Below are positions 35,212-45,600 of a stretch of DNA of 64,000 nt, piece after piece. Made by a program: the position numbers and the translations under genes. The notes beneath the pieces are model-generated. The model did not search any database, was not told where the DNA came from, and saw only the letters and a program-made list of their open reading frames with translations. Origin of the DNA: Pirellulales bacterium (GTDB lineage: Bacteria > Planctomycetota > Planctomycetia > Pirellulales > JAICIG01); NCBI GenBank assembly GCA_025927475.1, contig JAICLL010000006.1:30926-94925 (forward strand), in the 5' to 3' direction. Each line of letters opens with the position of its first letter. Positions within the stretch are counted from its first letter, which is position 1.

Positions 35212-36270
35212 ATGGCATCTCCCCTGAAAAGCCTCATCGCCGCTGGCACCAAGCTCTGGCTCGACTCGATCGATCCCGATTTGGTCAAAAAAAATCGCGC
35301 CTTGGGCGCCACCGGCGCCACGTCGAACCCGATCATTATTTCCGACCTGATCAAAACCGGGCGGTTCGACGAAGAACTGGAACAACTGATGCGTGACGGG
35401 CTCGACGACGAAGACATTGCCTGGCACACCACCGACAACCTGGTGAAACACGCCCAGGAGGTTTTTCTGCCCGTTTGGGAACAAACCCAGGGCGACGACG
35501 GCTATGTGAGCTTCGAGCTCGACCCGCTGCTGGAAGATCTGCAGCAAGGACCGCCGCAGAAAGAACGGGTGGCCCGCTATATCGAGCTGGGCAAGCATTG
35601 GTCGGCGGGGCACCAGAACCGGATGATCAAGGTGCCCGCCACGCCGGCGGGCCTGGCGGCCCTGGAAGAGTTGGCCGCCTCGGGCGTGACGCTCAACGTG
35701 ACGCTGATTTTCTCTTCGCGGCAATATCAGGAGGCCCGCAACGCCATCTGGCGCGGCGCCCAGCGTCGCCAGGCCGGGCTGAAGCACTTCAAGAGCGTCT
35801 ACAGCATCTTTGTATCGCGGCTCGACGTCTACACCGAAAAGGCGGTGCCGCAGCTTTCGCCCGCCGCCCAAGGCATGGTGGGCATCGTCAACGCCAAGCG
35901 CATCTGGCGAGAGAACCACGACTTCTGGGCCGACAAGAAGACGCCGCTCAAGCAAGAGATGATCTTCGCCAGCACCGGCACGAAGAAAAAAGAAGATCCG
36001 CCCTGGAAATACGTCGAAGCCTTCGCCGGCAGCGACATTGAAACCAACCCGCCGGCCACCAACGACGCCGTGGAAAAAAGCGGGCGCACCATCACCCGGC
36101 AGGTCGACCAGATGCCGCCCCAAGCCGTGCTCGACGAAATCGACCGCCTGGTCGACATCAAACAGCTCGAAGAGACGTTGATGGCCGAAGGGCTCAAGAA
36201 GTTCGCCGATCCGATGAAAGCCCTGTTGAAGTTGATTGACGAAAAACGCAGCGCCCTGGCGCCAAGTTAG
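35212..36270 (+). CDS. transaldolase-family protein
   Basis: A 352-aa protein with AAGGAG before its ATG. It is a TIM barrel with the N-terminal motif [12 protein letters not shown] and the Schiff-base lysine in NRMIKVPAT (Lys140). [15 protein letters not shown] and [10 protein letters not shown] are the later active-site strands. It transfers a three-carbon dihydroxyacetone unit between sugar phosphates in the non-oxidative pentose phosphate pathway. The length is close to the 320-390 range of longer transaldolases. Stand-alone gene. Confidence 0.93.
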   Translation: MASPLKSLIAAGTKLWLDSIDPDLVKKNRALGATGATSNPIIISDLIKTGRFDEELEQLMRDGLDDEDIAWHTTDNLVKHAQEVFLPVWEQTQGDDGYVSFELDPLLEDLQQGPPQKERVARYIELGKHWSAGHQNRMIKVPATPAGLAALEELAASGVTLNVTLIFSSRQYQEARNAIWRGAQRRQAGLKHFKSVYSIFVSRLDVYTEKAVPQLSPAAQGMVGIVNAKRIWRENHDFWADKKTPLKQEMIFASTGTKKKEDPPWKYVEAFAGSDIETNPPATNDAVEKSGRTITRQVDQMPPQAVLDEIDRLVDIKQLEETLMAEGLKKFADPMKALLKLIDEKRSALAPS

Positions 36271-36425
36271 GGAAGAGGGGATAGGGAACAGGGGACAGGG
36301 GACAGGGGTTGGCCGTGCTTTCTGATCGGCTTTGAGATTCAGAATCGGCATGTGGACCAGCCGCCCTCGGCTGGTTCGGCGAAGCGCGTTCTGCGACGGG
36401 CGAAGCGATGTCGCGCCGCCCCTCG

Positions 36426-36454
36426 CGGAACGGCACGGAATCCGTTCCCTGCAG
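36426..36454 (+). repeat. copy of the 30-bp GGAACGG hairpin repeat
   Basis: It differs from the copy at 17402-17431 at two positions. It lies in the gap between the transaldolase and SEC-C/TPR genes, inside an in-frame extension of the latter that I reject as coding. Confidence 0.75.
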
Positions 36455-36522
36455 AGCCGCTGCCCCGTCGCACCAAAAACCACCAACCACCAGCCAGTAA
36501 CCACCAAGCACCAGCCACCAAC

Positions 36523-38637
36523 ATGGCCATCGACCCCTACAGCGTCTGTCCGGGCGGCACCGGCAAAAAAATCAAATTCTGCTGCCCCGACCTGGTCCAC
36601 GAGCTGGATAAAATCCAGCAGATGCTCTCGGCCGATCAGCGGCAGGCGTGTCTCGATTACATCACGCAGGTCGAAGCCAAATGCCCTGGCCGCGCCTGCT
36701 TGCAGACGGCCAAGGTGCTGGTCCAGGCCAGCCTGGGCCAATCGGCCGAAGCCCGGCAGGCGGCGGATACCTTGCTCGAATCGCAACCCAACAATCCCGT
36801 GGCGCTGGCTTCGTTGGCAATGGCCTCGGTCGACCACGAAGGCCCGGCGGCCGCCGTCAAGCCGCTCCATCAGGCGCTGGCGGCGGTGTCGGGAGAAATT
36901 CCCGATCGAGTCGAGCAAGCGTTGCAGCTTGTGGCCGCCGGGTTGCTGGCGAACGATTGGCCGCTGGCCGGGCTGGCTCACACCGTGCTGCTGTTGCAGA
37001 TCGATCCCGAGTCGCAGCCGGCCACCGAGCTGATGTTGCACGCGCAGTTCGATCGCGACACTCCGATGCCATTGCGGACCACCTGGTCGTTCGACACGGC
37101 GCCGGCGTCGGCGCCGTGGAAGGCCGAGTTCGAGGAAGCCGTTGGCGTCGCCAACCGCGGGCTTTGGCTTTCGGCCGCCGAGCGGTTGGCGGAGCTTAGC
37201 CAGCGCCAGCCCGAGGCGCCCGCGGTGTGGCGAACGCTCGGTCTGCTGTGGGCCTATCTGGCGGACAACGAGCGAGCCGCCGAGGCGCTGGCGCGCTATG
37301 CTTCGCTGGCCGTGCCCTTGGACGACGCGGTCGATGCCGAAATGTTGGCTCAGTCGCTCGACCCGCGTGTGGTCGACGCGGTGATCGATCGCGTGCGCGT
37401 CCCTTACCCGATCAGCGATTTCGAGGAAGTATCGGCGCGGCTTTCGGCGTCGCGGCAGGTTCTGCCGATGCCGCCTTCGGCAGTTACCTGGGCCGATCCC
37501 GATCAGCCGCCGCCGCGGAGCGTCTTTTCGCTGCTCGACCGCGCCATGCCCGAGAGCGGCGCCGGCCTGACGCCCGACGCCGCGGCGGAAGTGCTGGGCG
37601 AGGCGTTGCTGTTTGGACGGCAAACCGATCGCGAGCCGCGGTTGGAGATTCTGGCGTTTCGGCACCAGCTTGAAGCGGCGACAGCGGTTGCCCGGGGCTT
37701 GGTCGGCCAATGGATGAACGCCGCAGAGCCGGAGATCAGCGCCGGCGGCATTCCAGCAGCCGGCGCCAGTCTGATGTTGCGGCTGCATCTTCCTCCCGAT
37801 ACGCCCCCGGAGACTGCGTTGGCCGTGCGTGCGGAGGGCTTGCAGCGCGCCTTGCAGGAGCGCTGGTCGCGGGCGCCGCATCCGGCACTGGGCGGCGCGT
37901 CGCCTCAGCAAGCCGCGGGCGATCCCGGGCGGCAAGTCAAAGTGCTGGCGGCTATCGCCTTGCTGGAGCTGGCGGTCCAGTCGGAATTCGATTTCAACGC
38001 TTTGCGGTCGCGGCTGGGGCTGCCGCTGCCGCAGTCGGTCGACGCGCGCAAGATCGCCCTTGACGAACTGCCAATCACCAGGCTGCATCGCATCGACCTC
38101 GCCACGGCTTCCGACGAGGTGTTGGCCGCGATCCATCGCCGCGCGATGTATTTCCGCAACTCGCTGGCGCAGCGCCGCCTTGCCGAAGAACTGGTTCGCC
38201 GGCCGGCGGCCGGCGTCGAGCTGCGGATCGACGCCCATAGCTTGTTGGCATCGAGCGAAAGCGATGTTCAAAAGTCGTTCGATCACCTGGCCGAGGCGCG
38301 TCGCCTGGCGGTGTCGGCCGGCAAATCGGCGGCTTCGCTCGACCTGCAAGAGCTTGCGCTGCGCCTGCGGCGCGGTGACGCAGTCGAAGCCGAGCGTCTG
38401 ATGCGCCACATCACGACTGCCTACGGACGCGACCAGGAAGTCATGTCGCAGTTCGCTCAACTTTTATATGCCCTAGGTCTGATTGATGAATATGGCCAGC
38501 CGGTGCGTTCGGCGGGCCGCGGCGAACCGGCCGAACTGGTTGCCGCCGGCGCGGCGGCCGAGCCGGGCAAAATTTGGACGCCCGGCGGCGAGGCGGCGCC
38601 GGGCAAAAAATCGGCCCTCTGGGTGCCCGGCGAGTAA
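36523..38637 (+). CDS. TPR-like helical protein with N-terminal SEC-C-type zinc motif
   Basis: A 704-aa protein from ATG 36523 (MAIDPYSVCPGG). Longer starts run through a repeat. The N-terminus CPGGTGKKIKFCC matches a SEC-C zinc motif (CxCGSGKKxKxCC) with the second Cys replaced by Gly. The rest is Ala/Leu-rich and helical, resembling TPR arrays (ARQAADTLLESQPNNPVALASLAM, RTLGLLWAYLADNERAAEALARY). No catalytic site is seen. It is cytoplasmic and probably a scaffold. Its stop is 3 nt before the ribD start, so the two genes are likely co-transcribed. Confidence 0.8.
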   Translation: MAIDPYSVCPGGTGKKIKFCCPDLVHELDKIQQMLSADQRQACLDYITQVEAKCPGRACLQTAKVLVQASLGQSAEARQAADTLLESQPNNPVALASLAMASVDHEGPAAAVKPLHQALAAVSGEIPDRVEQALQLVAAGLLANDWPLAGLAHTVLLLQIDPESQPATELMLHAQFDRDTPMPLRTTWSFDTAPASAPWKAEFEEAVGVANRGLWLSAAERLAELSQRQPEAPAVWRTLGLLWAYLADNERAAEALARYASLAVPLDDAVDAEMLAQSLDPRVVDAVIDRVRVPYPISDFEEVSARLSASRQVLPMPPSAVTWADPDQPPPRSVFSLLDRAMPESGAGLTPDAAAEVLGEALLFGRQTDREPRLEILAFRHQLEAATAVARGLVGQWMNAAEPEISAGGIPAAGASLMLRLHLPPDTPPETALAVRAEGLQRALQERWSRAPHPALGGASPQQAAGDPGRQVKVLAAIALLELAVQSEFDFNALRSRLGLPLPQSVDARKIALDELPITRLHRIDLATASDEVLAAIHRRAMYFRNSLAQRRLAEELVRRPAAGVELRIDAHSLLASSESDVQKSFDHLAEARRLAVSAGKSAASLDLQELALRLRRGDAVEAERLMRHITTAYGRDQEVMSQFAQLLYALGLIDEYGQPVRSAGRGEPAELVAAGAAAEPGKIWTPGGEAAPGKKSALWVPGE

Positions 38638-38640
38638 ACC

Positions 38641-39741
38641 ATGGACCCCGCGCAGCTCGACGGCTGGCACATGCGGCGGGCCTTGGAGCTGGCCGCGCTG
38701 GGCTTGGGCCGGGCGGAACCCAATCCGCTGGTCGGCTGCGTCATCGCCCGCGGCGCCGAAGTCATCGGCGAAGGCTGGCATCGGCAATACGGCGGTCCGC
38801 ACGCCGAAATCGACGCGCTCGCCGTGGCCGGCCCACGCGCGGCCGGCGCCACCGTGTACGTGACGCTCGAACCTTGCTGCCATTTCGGCAAGACGCCGCC
38901 CTGCACGCAGGCGCTCATCGCCGCCGGCGTGCGGCGGGTGGTGGCCGCCATGACCGATCCCTTTCCCGCCGTGGCCGGCCGCGGCGCCGAGGCGCTGCGG
39001 GCCGCCGGCATCGACGTCGAACTCGGTCTGTGCGAGGCCGAGGCGAAAGCGCTCAATGCTCCGTATCGGAAGCTGCTGTCGTCGAGCAAGCCTTGGGTGC
39101 TGGCCAAGTGGGCCATGACGCTCGACGGCAAAATCGCCACGCGCACGCGCCAGAGCCGCTGGATTTCGAGCGAGGCCTCGCGGCAGCGCGGGCACGAACT
39201 GCGCGGCCGCGTCGATGCCATCATCATCGGCAGCGGCACGGCGGCCGCCGACGATCCGCTCTTGACCGCACGGCCCGCCGGTCCCCGACAGGCGGTCCGC
39301 GTGGTCGTTGATTCCCGGGCGAGTCTTTCCTCCGTCAGCCAGTTGATCCGCACCGCGCGCGACGCGCCGGTGATCGTGGCCGCCGGGCCTGACGCGGCGC
39401 CCGCCGATCGCCGGCGGCTGGAATCCTTCGGTTGTGAAGTATTGCCACTGGCGGGCACGACGCACCACGAGCGGCTCGAACAACTACTGACCGAACTCGG
39501 CCGGCGACGGATGACGAACATTCTGGTTGAGGGGGGCGGGCGGCTGTTGGGCAATTTCTTTGATGTTGGTCAGATCGACGAGGTCCATGTCTTCGTCGCG
39601 CCGCGGCTATTTGGCGGGGCGGACGCCCCGACGCCCGTAGGCGGCCTAGGTGTCGAATCGCCGCAATCTGCCCGCGTATTGGGCGGCGTCCACTGGACGG
39701 AATTGGGCGGCGACCTGTATGGCTGGGGCAGGCTCTCGTAG
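38641..39741 (+). CDS. ribD: bifunctional riboflavin biosynthesis deaminase/reductase RibD
   Basis: A 366-aa protein, normal for RibD. The deaminase zinc site is PHAE (His54, Glu56) with PCCHFGKTPPC (Cys79, Cys88). The reductase domain follows with WVLAKWAMTLDGKIAT and VEGGGRLLGNFF. The two domains catalyse the second and third steps of riboflavin synthesis: deamination of the pyrimidinone amine, then NADPH-dependent reduction of the ribosyl chain. It is adjacent to the SEC-C/TPR gene; other rib genes are not in the window. Confidence 0.95.
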   Translation: MDPAQLDGWHMRRALELAALGLGRAEPNPLVGCVIARGAEVIGEGWHRQYGGPHAEIDALAVAGPRAAGATVYVTLEPCCHFGKTPPCTQALIAAGVRRVVAAMTDPFPAVAGRGAEALRAAGIDVELGLCEAEAKALNAPYRKLLSSSKPWVLAKWAMTLDGKIATRTRQSRWISSEASRQRGHELRGRVDAIIIGSGTAAADDPLLTARPAGPRQAVRVVVDSRASLSSVSQLIRTARDAPVIVAAGPDAAPADRRRLESFGCEVLPLAGTTHHERLEQLLTELGRRRMTNILVEGGGRLLGNFFDVGQIDEVHVFVAPRLFGGADAPTPVGGLGVESPQSARVLGGVHWTELGGDLYGWGRLS

Positions 39742-39873
39742 TGCGCAGGCCGCACGCCGCCTTGCATTTTGAGTTTGGTATTTTGCATCCCGGCTCGCTG
39801 CCCCCGCCGCTTTTCTTCCCACCCGGCTGCGTATAATAGAAGTTGCGTGGTAGAGCGCGAAAGGAGGCGGTCT

Positions 39874-40347
39874 ATGGATCGCATGTTGACGGCCGAACAG
39901 CAGGCGCTGTTCGAACACGAACTGCTGGCGCACATCGCCGGCGCGTTGCGGACTACCATCGATTGGACCTTGCGGACGCAAGACGCTTCCAGTCGGCTGC
40001 CGAGTCTGCGCTTCATCGCTCAGTCGTTTGTCAGGCACCTCGATCATATTCTCGATCTCGAAGAACGCGACGGTTACATGCCGGGGGTCGATAGCCGCCG
40101 CCATGCCGATCTGCGGCAGCGCATCTTGCAACTTCGCCGCGATCACGACTATTTTCGGGCGGAACTGGCGGCCAGCGTCGAGCGACTCGAAAGCGCCGCC
40201 TCGTCCGATTATTTGACCATCGGCGAAGTCTGTCACGCCATGCTCGCCGTGTTGGACGGCATTAACGAGCACAATCAGCACGAACTGGAGATCATCGAGC
40301 TTGCCCGCGAGCGCGATCAGCGCGATCAGCTCTTGGGAATGTTGTAG
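39874..40347 (+). CDS. hemerythrin-like (HHE) four-helix protein
   Basis: A 157-aa protein with AAGGAGG 6 nt before ATG 39874. It is all-helical, with a His/Glu pattern like HHE cation-binding proteins: EHELLAHIAGAL, FVRHLDHILDLEERDGYM, RRDHDYFRAEL and EHNQHELEIIELA. HHE proteins bind a diiron centre for O2 or NO sensing or iron storage. I cannot assign all seven ligands, so function is tentative. It converges on purQ with a 16-bp gap. Confidence 0.65.
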   Translation: MDRMLTAEQQALFEHELLAHIAGALRTTIDWTLRTQDASSRLPSLRFIAQSFVRHLDHILDLEERDGYMPGVDSRRHADLRQRILQLRRDHDYFRAELAASVERLESAASSDYLTIGEVCHAMLAVLDGINEHNQHELEIIELARERDQRDQLLGML

Positions 40348-40363
40348 CCGGTTCACGCCGACT

Positions 40364-41137
40364 TCATTCAAAAAATCGCACCGCGTTGCGGAAGATGGCC
40401 AGGCCATCACCTTCCGGCGGCAGGGGGCCGCGGGTCCAGCGAGGATGCTGCGTGGGGTCAATGTGTCGCTCGGGGTGTGGCATCAAACCGCACACCCGCC
40501 CGGTCGAGTCACACACGCCGGCCACCGCCGCCACCGAGCCGTTGGGATTGTCGGGATACGCAACCGGGCCGCCGTTGCCATTGGCGTAGCGCAGCACCAG
40601 TTGCCCGGCTGAGTCGAGCGCGGCCAGCGTCGCCTGGTCGCGCGGCACGAACTTGCCCTCGGCATGGGCCACCGGCAGATAGAGCTCGTGGCATCCGGCA
40701 AAGAAGACGCACCGTTCGCCCGTGGCGTGCAGGCGCACCCAGCGGTCTTCGAACTTGCCGGAATCGTTGTTGGTGAGCGTTGCGGCTGGACCGCGAGGGT
40801 CGGCCTCGTCGAGCAAAATGCCCGACTTCACCAGAATCTGAAAACCATTGCAGATGCCCAGCACCAGCTTGCCGGCGGCTTGGAACCGCCGCACCGCATC
40901 GAACAAGTGATGCTGAATCTGACTGCCCAAGATGCGGCCGGCGCCCAAATCATCGCCGTAGCTAAAGCCGCCGGGCAAGCACAGGACCTGAAAATCGTCG
41001 AGCAACCGCGGTTGTTCCAGCAGGCGGTTGACATGCACCCGTTCGGCGACCGCGCCGGCGCGTTCAAACGCAAAAGCGCTCTCCAAATCGCAGTTGGCGC
41101 CAGGGGCACGCAGAACGAAAACGCGAACGGTGGGCAT
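40364..41137 (-). CDS. purQ: phosphoribosylformylglycinamidine synthase subunit PurQ
   Basis: A 257-aa class-I glutamine amidotransferase. The nucleophile is Cys96 in LGICNGFQ, with His221 and Glu223 in PHPERH. The motif CLPGGFSYGDDLGAG is typical of PurQ. It supplies ammonia from glutamine to PurL in the fourth step of purine synthesis. The purS-purL fusion gene lies upstream on the same strand, separated by a 242-bp gap that holds an inverted repeat. Confidence 0.95.
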   Translation of the reverse strand: MPTVRVFVLRAPGANCDLESAFAFERAGAVAERVHVNRLLEQPRLLDDFQVLCLPGGFSYGDDLGAGRILGSQIQHHLFDAVRRFQAAGKLVLGICNGFQILVKSGILLDEADPRGPAATLTNNDSGKFEDRWVRLHATGERCVFFAGCHELYLPVAHAEGKFVPRDQATLAALDSAGQLVLRYANGNGGPVAYPDNPNGSVAAVAGVCDSTGRVCGLMPHPERHIDPTQHPRWTRGPLPPEGDGLAIFRNAVRFFE

Positions 41138-41179
41138 GACTGTTAATTGTCAGTTGAGGTAGTTCTTATGTTCGACGCC

Positions 41180-41310
41180 TGTAGGGGACGGACTCCATGC
41201 CGTTCCGTGGGGGCGGCGCGGCATCACTCCCCTCCTTGGCGAACACGGCATCGCGCAGGGCGACGTCTAATCGCAGCTCACGGAACGGCACGGAGTCCGT
41301 TCCCTACAGA
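41180..41310. repeat. 131-bp element with 30-bp inverted ends (GGAACGG family)
   Basis: Arm 41180-41209 and arm 41279-41310 are complementary over about 30 bp with two mismatches. Each arm is a copy of the repeat at 17402 and 36426. It sits between purL and purQ on the presumed operon transcript and could form a large hairpin. Confidence 0.8.
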
Positions 41311-41379
41311 CCTATAACGGCACACTAACCGGTTCGTGTTCAACCCGATCAGAGGTCCCTAACGACGATGGCTCTAGCC

Positions 41380-44295
41380 TCACCATCGCAGCGGCGCTTG
41401 CCAGGCTTCCTTCAGCGCGGCGAGATCTGCTGAAATCATCGTAGCGCCGCGGCAGGAAATTTCCAGCCGTTGCGCCGCGGAGACTTCGCCTAATCGCGCG
41501 TGCGGAAGGCCTTCGAGCGCCGCTTCGAACGCCGCCGATTTCTCGTTTGGCACTTCGCATAAGAACCGCGTGTTCGATTCGCTAAACAGACGACCGGCGG
41601 CCGAGAGCTCGCCCGATACGCAGGGCATCGCGTCCAGCTCGAGCCGCGCGCCAAAGCCGCCGGCAAACGCCATCTCGGCGGCGGCCACGGCCAGCCCGCC
41701 TTCGCTCAGGTCATGGCAAGCCCGAACCAAGCCGGCCTGAATCGCCCCGTGCAAGGCCGCAAACGTTTGCCTGGCCCGCTCGGCATCGACGCGCGGCGCC
41801 TCGCCGCCCGACAGCGACTCGACCAGCGCAAAATGCGAACCTCCCAATTCGTCGGCCGTCTGGCCGACCAAGTAGAGAGCATTGCCCGGCTCTTTCAGAT
41901 CCATCGTCACCGCACGGGCGACATCGTCCATCTGGCCCAGCGCGCTGATCAACAGCGACGGCGGAATGGCCAGCGAACGGCGGGCGCCGTCGGCGTCGGT
42001 ATAGCGGAACTCGTTGTTCAAGCTGTCCTTGCCGCTGATGAACGGCACGCCCAGCGCGATGGCCAGGTCGCGGCAGGCCAGGGCCGCCCGCACCAGCGAG
42101 CCGAGCGTTTCGGGCCGATCGGTGTCGCCCCAACAAAAATTGTCGAGAATGGCGATTCGCCGCGGATCGGCGCCCACCGCCACGCAGTTGCGCAGGGCCT
42201 CGTCGATGGCGCTGGCCGCCATGTGGTAGGTGTCGAAATCGCCATAGCGCGGGTTCATGCCGCAGGCCACGACAATGCCGCGTCGCGAGTCAAGCACCGG
42301 CCGCAGCACTGCGGCGTCGCTGGGGCCGTCGTTGGCCACGCCCACCAGCGGTTTAATGACGCTGCCTCCTTGCACCTCGTGATCGTATTGACGAATCACC
42401 CACTCTTTGCTGGCTACGTTGAGCGAGCCGAGAATGCCCAGCAGCGTGGGCGTGTAATCGCGCCGGTCACCGCCCGCTGGCAGCGCCACCGGTCGCGGCG
42501 CCTCGTATACCGCCTCGCGCACCACCGGCGGCCGGCCATCGTGCAAAAATTCCATCGCCAGGTCGGCCACCACGCGATCGTGATATTTAAGTTGCAGCCG
42601 GCCGGTCGGCACAAACTGCCCGATGACCGTGGCCTCGACCCATTCCGACGCGCAGAGTTCCGAAAACTCGCTCCAGCGATCGGGCGATACCGCCAGCACC
42701 ATCCGCTCCTGGGCCTCGGAGATCCAGATTTCGGTGTACGACAATCCTTCGTACTTCAGCGGCACGCGGTCGAGCCAGACTTCGGCGCCGATCTTCTCGC
42801 CCATCTCGCCGACGGCGCTGGAAAATCCGCCGGCCCCGCAATCGGTGATGGCGTGATACAGCCCGCGGTCGCGCGCGGCCAGCACTACGTCGAGCAGCAT
42901 TTTTTCCGTAATGGCATTGCCGATCTGCACGGCCCCGCCCGAAAGCGTTTCGCTGTCGCTGGTCAGTTCGGCCGAGCTGAAGGTCGCCCCGTGGATGCCG
43001 TCGCGGCCGGTGCGTCCGCCCACCGCCACGATATAGTCGCCCGGCAGCGGCTGCTTGTCGACCTTGTCGCAAGGCAGCAGCCCCACCGTGCCGCAATAGA
43101 CCAGCGGATTGCCCAAATAGCGCCGATCGAAGAAAATCGCCCCGTTGACCGTGGGAATGCCCATGCGGTTGCCGTAGTCGCGCACGCCCGACACCACGCC
43201 CCGCATCACGCGCTTCGGGTGTAGCACGCCGGGCGGAAGTTCTTCAGCCGGCGTGTCGGGCGGGGCAAAGCAAAACACATCGGTGTTGCAGACCGGGCGA
43301 GCGCCCAGCCCGGTGCCCAGCGGGTCGCGGATGACGCCGCCAATGCCCGTGTTCGCGCCGCCGTAGGGCTCCAACGCCGACGGATGATTGTGCGTCTCGA
43401 CCTTGAAGACCACATGGTGCAGCTCGTCGAACTTCACCACGCCGGCGTTGTCGCGGAACACGCTCACGCACCAGTCGTCGCGGCCAAGCTGGCGGCGGAC
43501 CGTCTCGGTGGCGGCGAAGATCGTCTCTCTGAGCATGTTTTCAAACGCTTGCTCGCCGTTCTCGTCGCGATAACGGATTCGCCCGGTGAGCGTCTTGTGG
43601 CTGCAATGCTCGCTCCAGGTCTGGGCGATGGTCTCCAGCTCGGCGTCGGTGGGCTCGCGGCCGAGCGTCTGAAAATAATCGCGGATGGTCCGCATCTCGG
43701 CGAGCTTCAAATAAAGCTGTCCCTCGCGGCTGAGGCGCTCCAAGGCCGCGTCGTCCAAGTCACGCAGCGGCACCGTGATCAGCTTGAACGAATAGGCCGA
43801 GCCAAGCTCGAGCCGCTCCAGCAGCAGCGGGCCGACCACCACTTGCTCGATGGCATCGTTGGCCAGCAGCTTGCCGCACAGAGCCGGCAGCTTTTCGCCG
43901 GGCAGCTCGCCAATCCAATATTTGCGAAAGGTACGGACCGCTTCCGCCCGCAAACCGAAATCGGCGATGGCCGCCTGCGCGCTCTGCGCCACGGGATCCA
44001 TGACGCCCGGCTTGGGCAGCACATAGACCAGTTGCGTTTGGCCGTCGGGCGGCTGGTTCAGCCGCGCATCGCCCGCCGGGGCCACCACGGTGCGTTCGAC
44101 CACCGCGTCGGCCAGCAGTTGTTTGGCTAACCGCAGCACGTCGGCTTCCTGCAAATCGCCCTCGACCAGATAACCGTGGGCGGCGGCCACGCGCAGCCGC
44201 GCGGCCAACCGCAAATCGGCGGCGTCGGCCGCCAGCCGCGCAGCGACCAGGTCGGGCTGGCCCACCGCCGGATAAATATCAACTTGCCAAAGCAT
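41380..44295 (-). CDS. purL: PurS-PurL fusion: phosphoribosylformylglycinamidine synthase
   Basis: A 971-aa protein. The N-terminal ~220 residues hold two PurS-like segments ([18 protein letters not shown] and [18 protein letters not shown] for the second). The PurL synthetase core follows, with [49 protein letters not shown] and, in the second half, [10 protein letters not shown] and [12 protein letters not shown]. It forms FGAM from FGAR, ATP and ammonia. In many bacteria PurS is a separate small subunit; here it is fused. The glutaminase half is the separate PurQ gene downstream. Confidence 0.94.
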   Translation of the reverse strand: MLWQVDIYPAVGQPDLVAARLAADAADLRLAARLRVAAAHGYLVEGDLQEADVLRLAKQLLADAVVERTVVAPAGDARLNQPPDGQTQLVYVLPKPGVMDPVAQSAQAAIADFGLRAEAVRTFRKYWIGELPGEKLPALCGKLLANDAIEQVVVGPLLLERLELGSAYSFKLITVPLRDLDDAALERLSREGQLYLKLAEMRTIRDYFQTLGREPTDAELETIAQTWSEHCSHKTLTGRIRYRDENGEQAFENMLRETIFAATETVRRQLGRDDWCVSVFRDNAGVVKFDELHHVVFKVETHNHPSALEPYGGANTGIGGVIRDPLGTGLGARPVCNTDVFCFAPPDTPAEELPPGVLHPKRVMRGVVSGVRDYGNRMGIPTVNGAIFFDRRYLGNPLVYCGTVGLLPCDKVDKQPLPGDYIVAVGGRTGRDGIHGATFSSAELTSDSETLSGGAVQIGNAITEKMLLDVVLAARDRGLYHAITDCGAGGFSSAVGEMGEKIGAEVWLDRVPLKYEGLSYTEIWISEAQERMVLAVSPDRWSEFSELCASEWVEATVIGQFVPTGRLQLKYHDRVVADLAMEFLHDGRPPVVREAVYEAPRPVALPAGGDRRDYTPTLLGILGSLNVASKEWVIRQYDHEVQGGSVIKPLVGVANDGPSDAAVLRPVLDSRRGIVVACGMNPRYGDFDTYHMAASAIDEALRNCVAVGADPRRIAILDNFCWGDTDRPETLGSLVRAALACRDLAIALGVPFISGKDSLNNEFRYTDADGARRSLAIPPSLLISALGQMDDVARAVTMDLKEPGNALYLVGQTADELGGSHFALVESLSGGEAPRVDAERARQTFAALHGAIQAGLVRACHDLSEGGLAVAAAEMAFAGGFGARLELDAMPCVSGELSAAGRLFSESNTRFLCEVPNEKSAAFEAALEGLPHARLGEVSAAQRLEISCRGATMISADLAALKEAWQAPLRW

Positions 44296-44830
44296 GGCGC
44301 CTGTGCGCTTCTTCGGGTCCTGGAAATCTAGCCGAGCATTTTAGCAGACGCTCGCCCGCCTGTCCTGTGGTTTGCCGCCACACCAGCCGCGGCGTTTGCT
44401 GATTTGCTTGCGGAAAACAAGGCCCCGCCTGGCATCTGTTCGTCGAAGTCTGCTGAACCGCAACAGCTTACAGCCTCTGCCCGATGCGTCGAATATCGCT
44501 GATGCAAGCGCCACGCGCCGCGCCGGATCGCAGCCTTGGCATGCCCGATGCGTCGGGCTTCAAACTCAAGTTGTTCATGAACCGTTTCAAGCGAATTGTT
44601 CATAAACTAGGCAGCGTTGTGAGTCGTTGCGGGCAAGTTGTGCAGTCGTCGCCAAATCCCCGCCACAGAGGTACGAGACATCAAGAAACGCCGTCTTCCA
44701 CCGGCTTTTGCAAATTTGCATAAGCCGTAGCTCGTTAGGGCCGCGCGAAGCTCGGCGCCCTTTCAGTGCACAAATCTTGAGCGAGCCGAAAAACCGCCGA
44801 AGCTGCTTTTTCATCCGCTCCTCATACGGT
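44296..44830. other. intergenic region, 535 bp, between purL and the repeat array
   Basis: No gene is supported. Two GATGCGTCG phrases near 44480 and 44545 are short repeats. A minus-strand frame at 44587-44886 is partly encoded by the array and looks non-coding. Confidence 0.45.
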
Positions 44831-45600
44831 CGCCTACAGTAGCCCTCACGCTCCGATGTGAGGAAAGCCGCGCGTGGCCTCGCCACATCACTGAGTAGGA
44901 AACTGCGGTCTCTCCCTGTTTTCTACCAGGCGACTGGCTTGGTCGGTTTTCCGCGCGTACAGTAGCCCTCACGCTCCGCTGTGAGGAAGGCCGCGCGTGG
45001 CGCCGCCCCTTCACTGGTCAGGAAACTGCGGCCTCTCCCTGTCTTCTACCAGGCAACTGGCTTGGTCGGTTTTCCGCGCGTACAGTAGCCCTCACGCTCC
45101 GCCGTGAGGAAGGCCGCGCGTGGCCTCGCCACATCACTGAGTAGGAAACTGCGGCCTCTCCCTGTTTTCTACCAGGCGACTGGCTTGGTCGGTTTTCGGC
45201 CCGTAGAGTAGCCCTCACGCTCCGCCGTGAGGAAAGCCGCGCCAGGCGCCGCCCCTTCACTGGTCAGGAAACTGCGGCCTCTCCCCGTTTTCTACCAGAC
45301 AACTGGCTTGGTCGGTTTTCGGCCCGTAGAGTACCCGTCACGCTCCGCCGTGAGGAAAGCCGCGCCGGGCGCCGCCTCTTCACTGGTCAGGAAACTGCGG
45401 CCTCTCCCTGTCTTCTACCAGACAACTGGCTTGGTCGGTTTTCGGCCCGTAGAGTACTCCTCACGCTCCGCCGTGAGGAAGGCCGCGCCGGGCGCCGCCT
45501 CTTCACTGCTTACGGAAGCGGCGCTTGATTCCGGGCTTTCGCCTGTAAGGAAGGCCGCGCCAGGCGCCGCCCCTTCACTGAGCAGGAAACGCCGGCCCCA
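44831..45600. repeat. tandem array: six copies of a 123-bp unit plus a partial copy
   Basis: The core CTCACGCTCCG starts at 44845, 44968, 45091, 45214, 45337 and 45460, exactly 123 bp apart each time. Each unit runs through GTGAGGAA-GCCGCGC, CACTG-TCAGGAAACTGCGG, CTCTCCC, TTCTACCAG and CTTGGTCGGTTTTC. A partial copy starts near 45541. The units differ by a few bases, and alternate copies are alike in places (CCTCGCCACATCAC versus CGCCGCCCCTTCAC), suggesting duplication as pairs. 123 is divisible by 3, so meaningless long frames run through it. A separate copy lies at 47628-47745. Confidence 0.9.

Noticed and set aside
35170..38460. Minus-strand open frame of 1096 codons across transaldolase and the SEC-C/TPR gene
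   Set aside because: It covers two well-supported plus-strand genes; its length is an effect of high GC at third codon positions.
44831..45600. CRISPR array
   Set aside because: Units are 123 bp with contiguous homology and no variable spacers of regular length; no cas genes are nearby.
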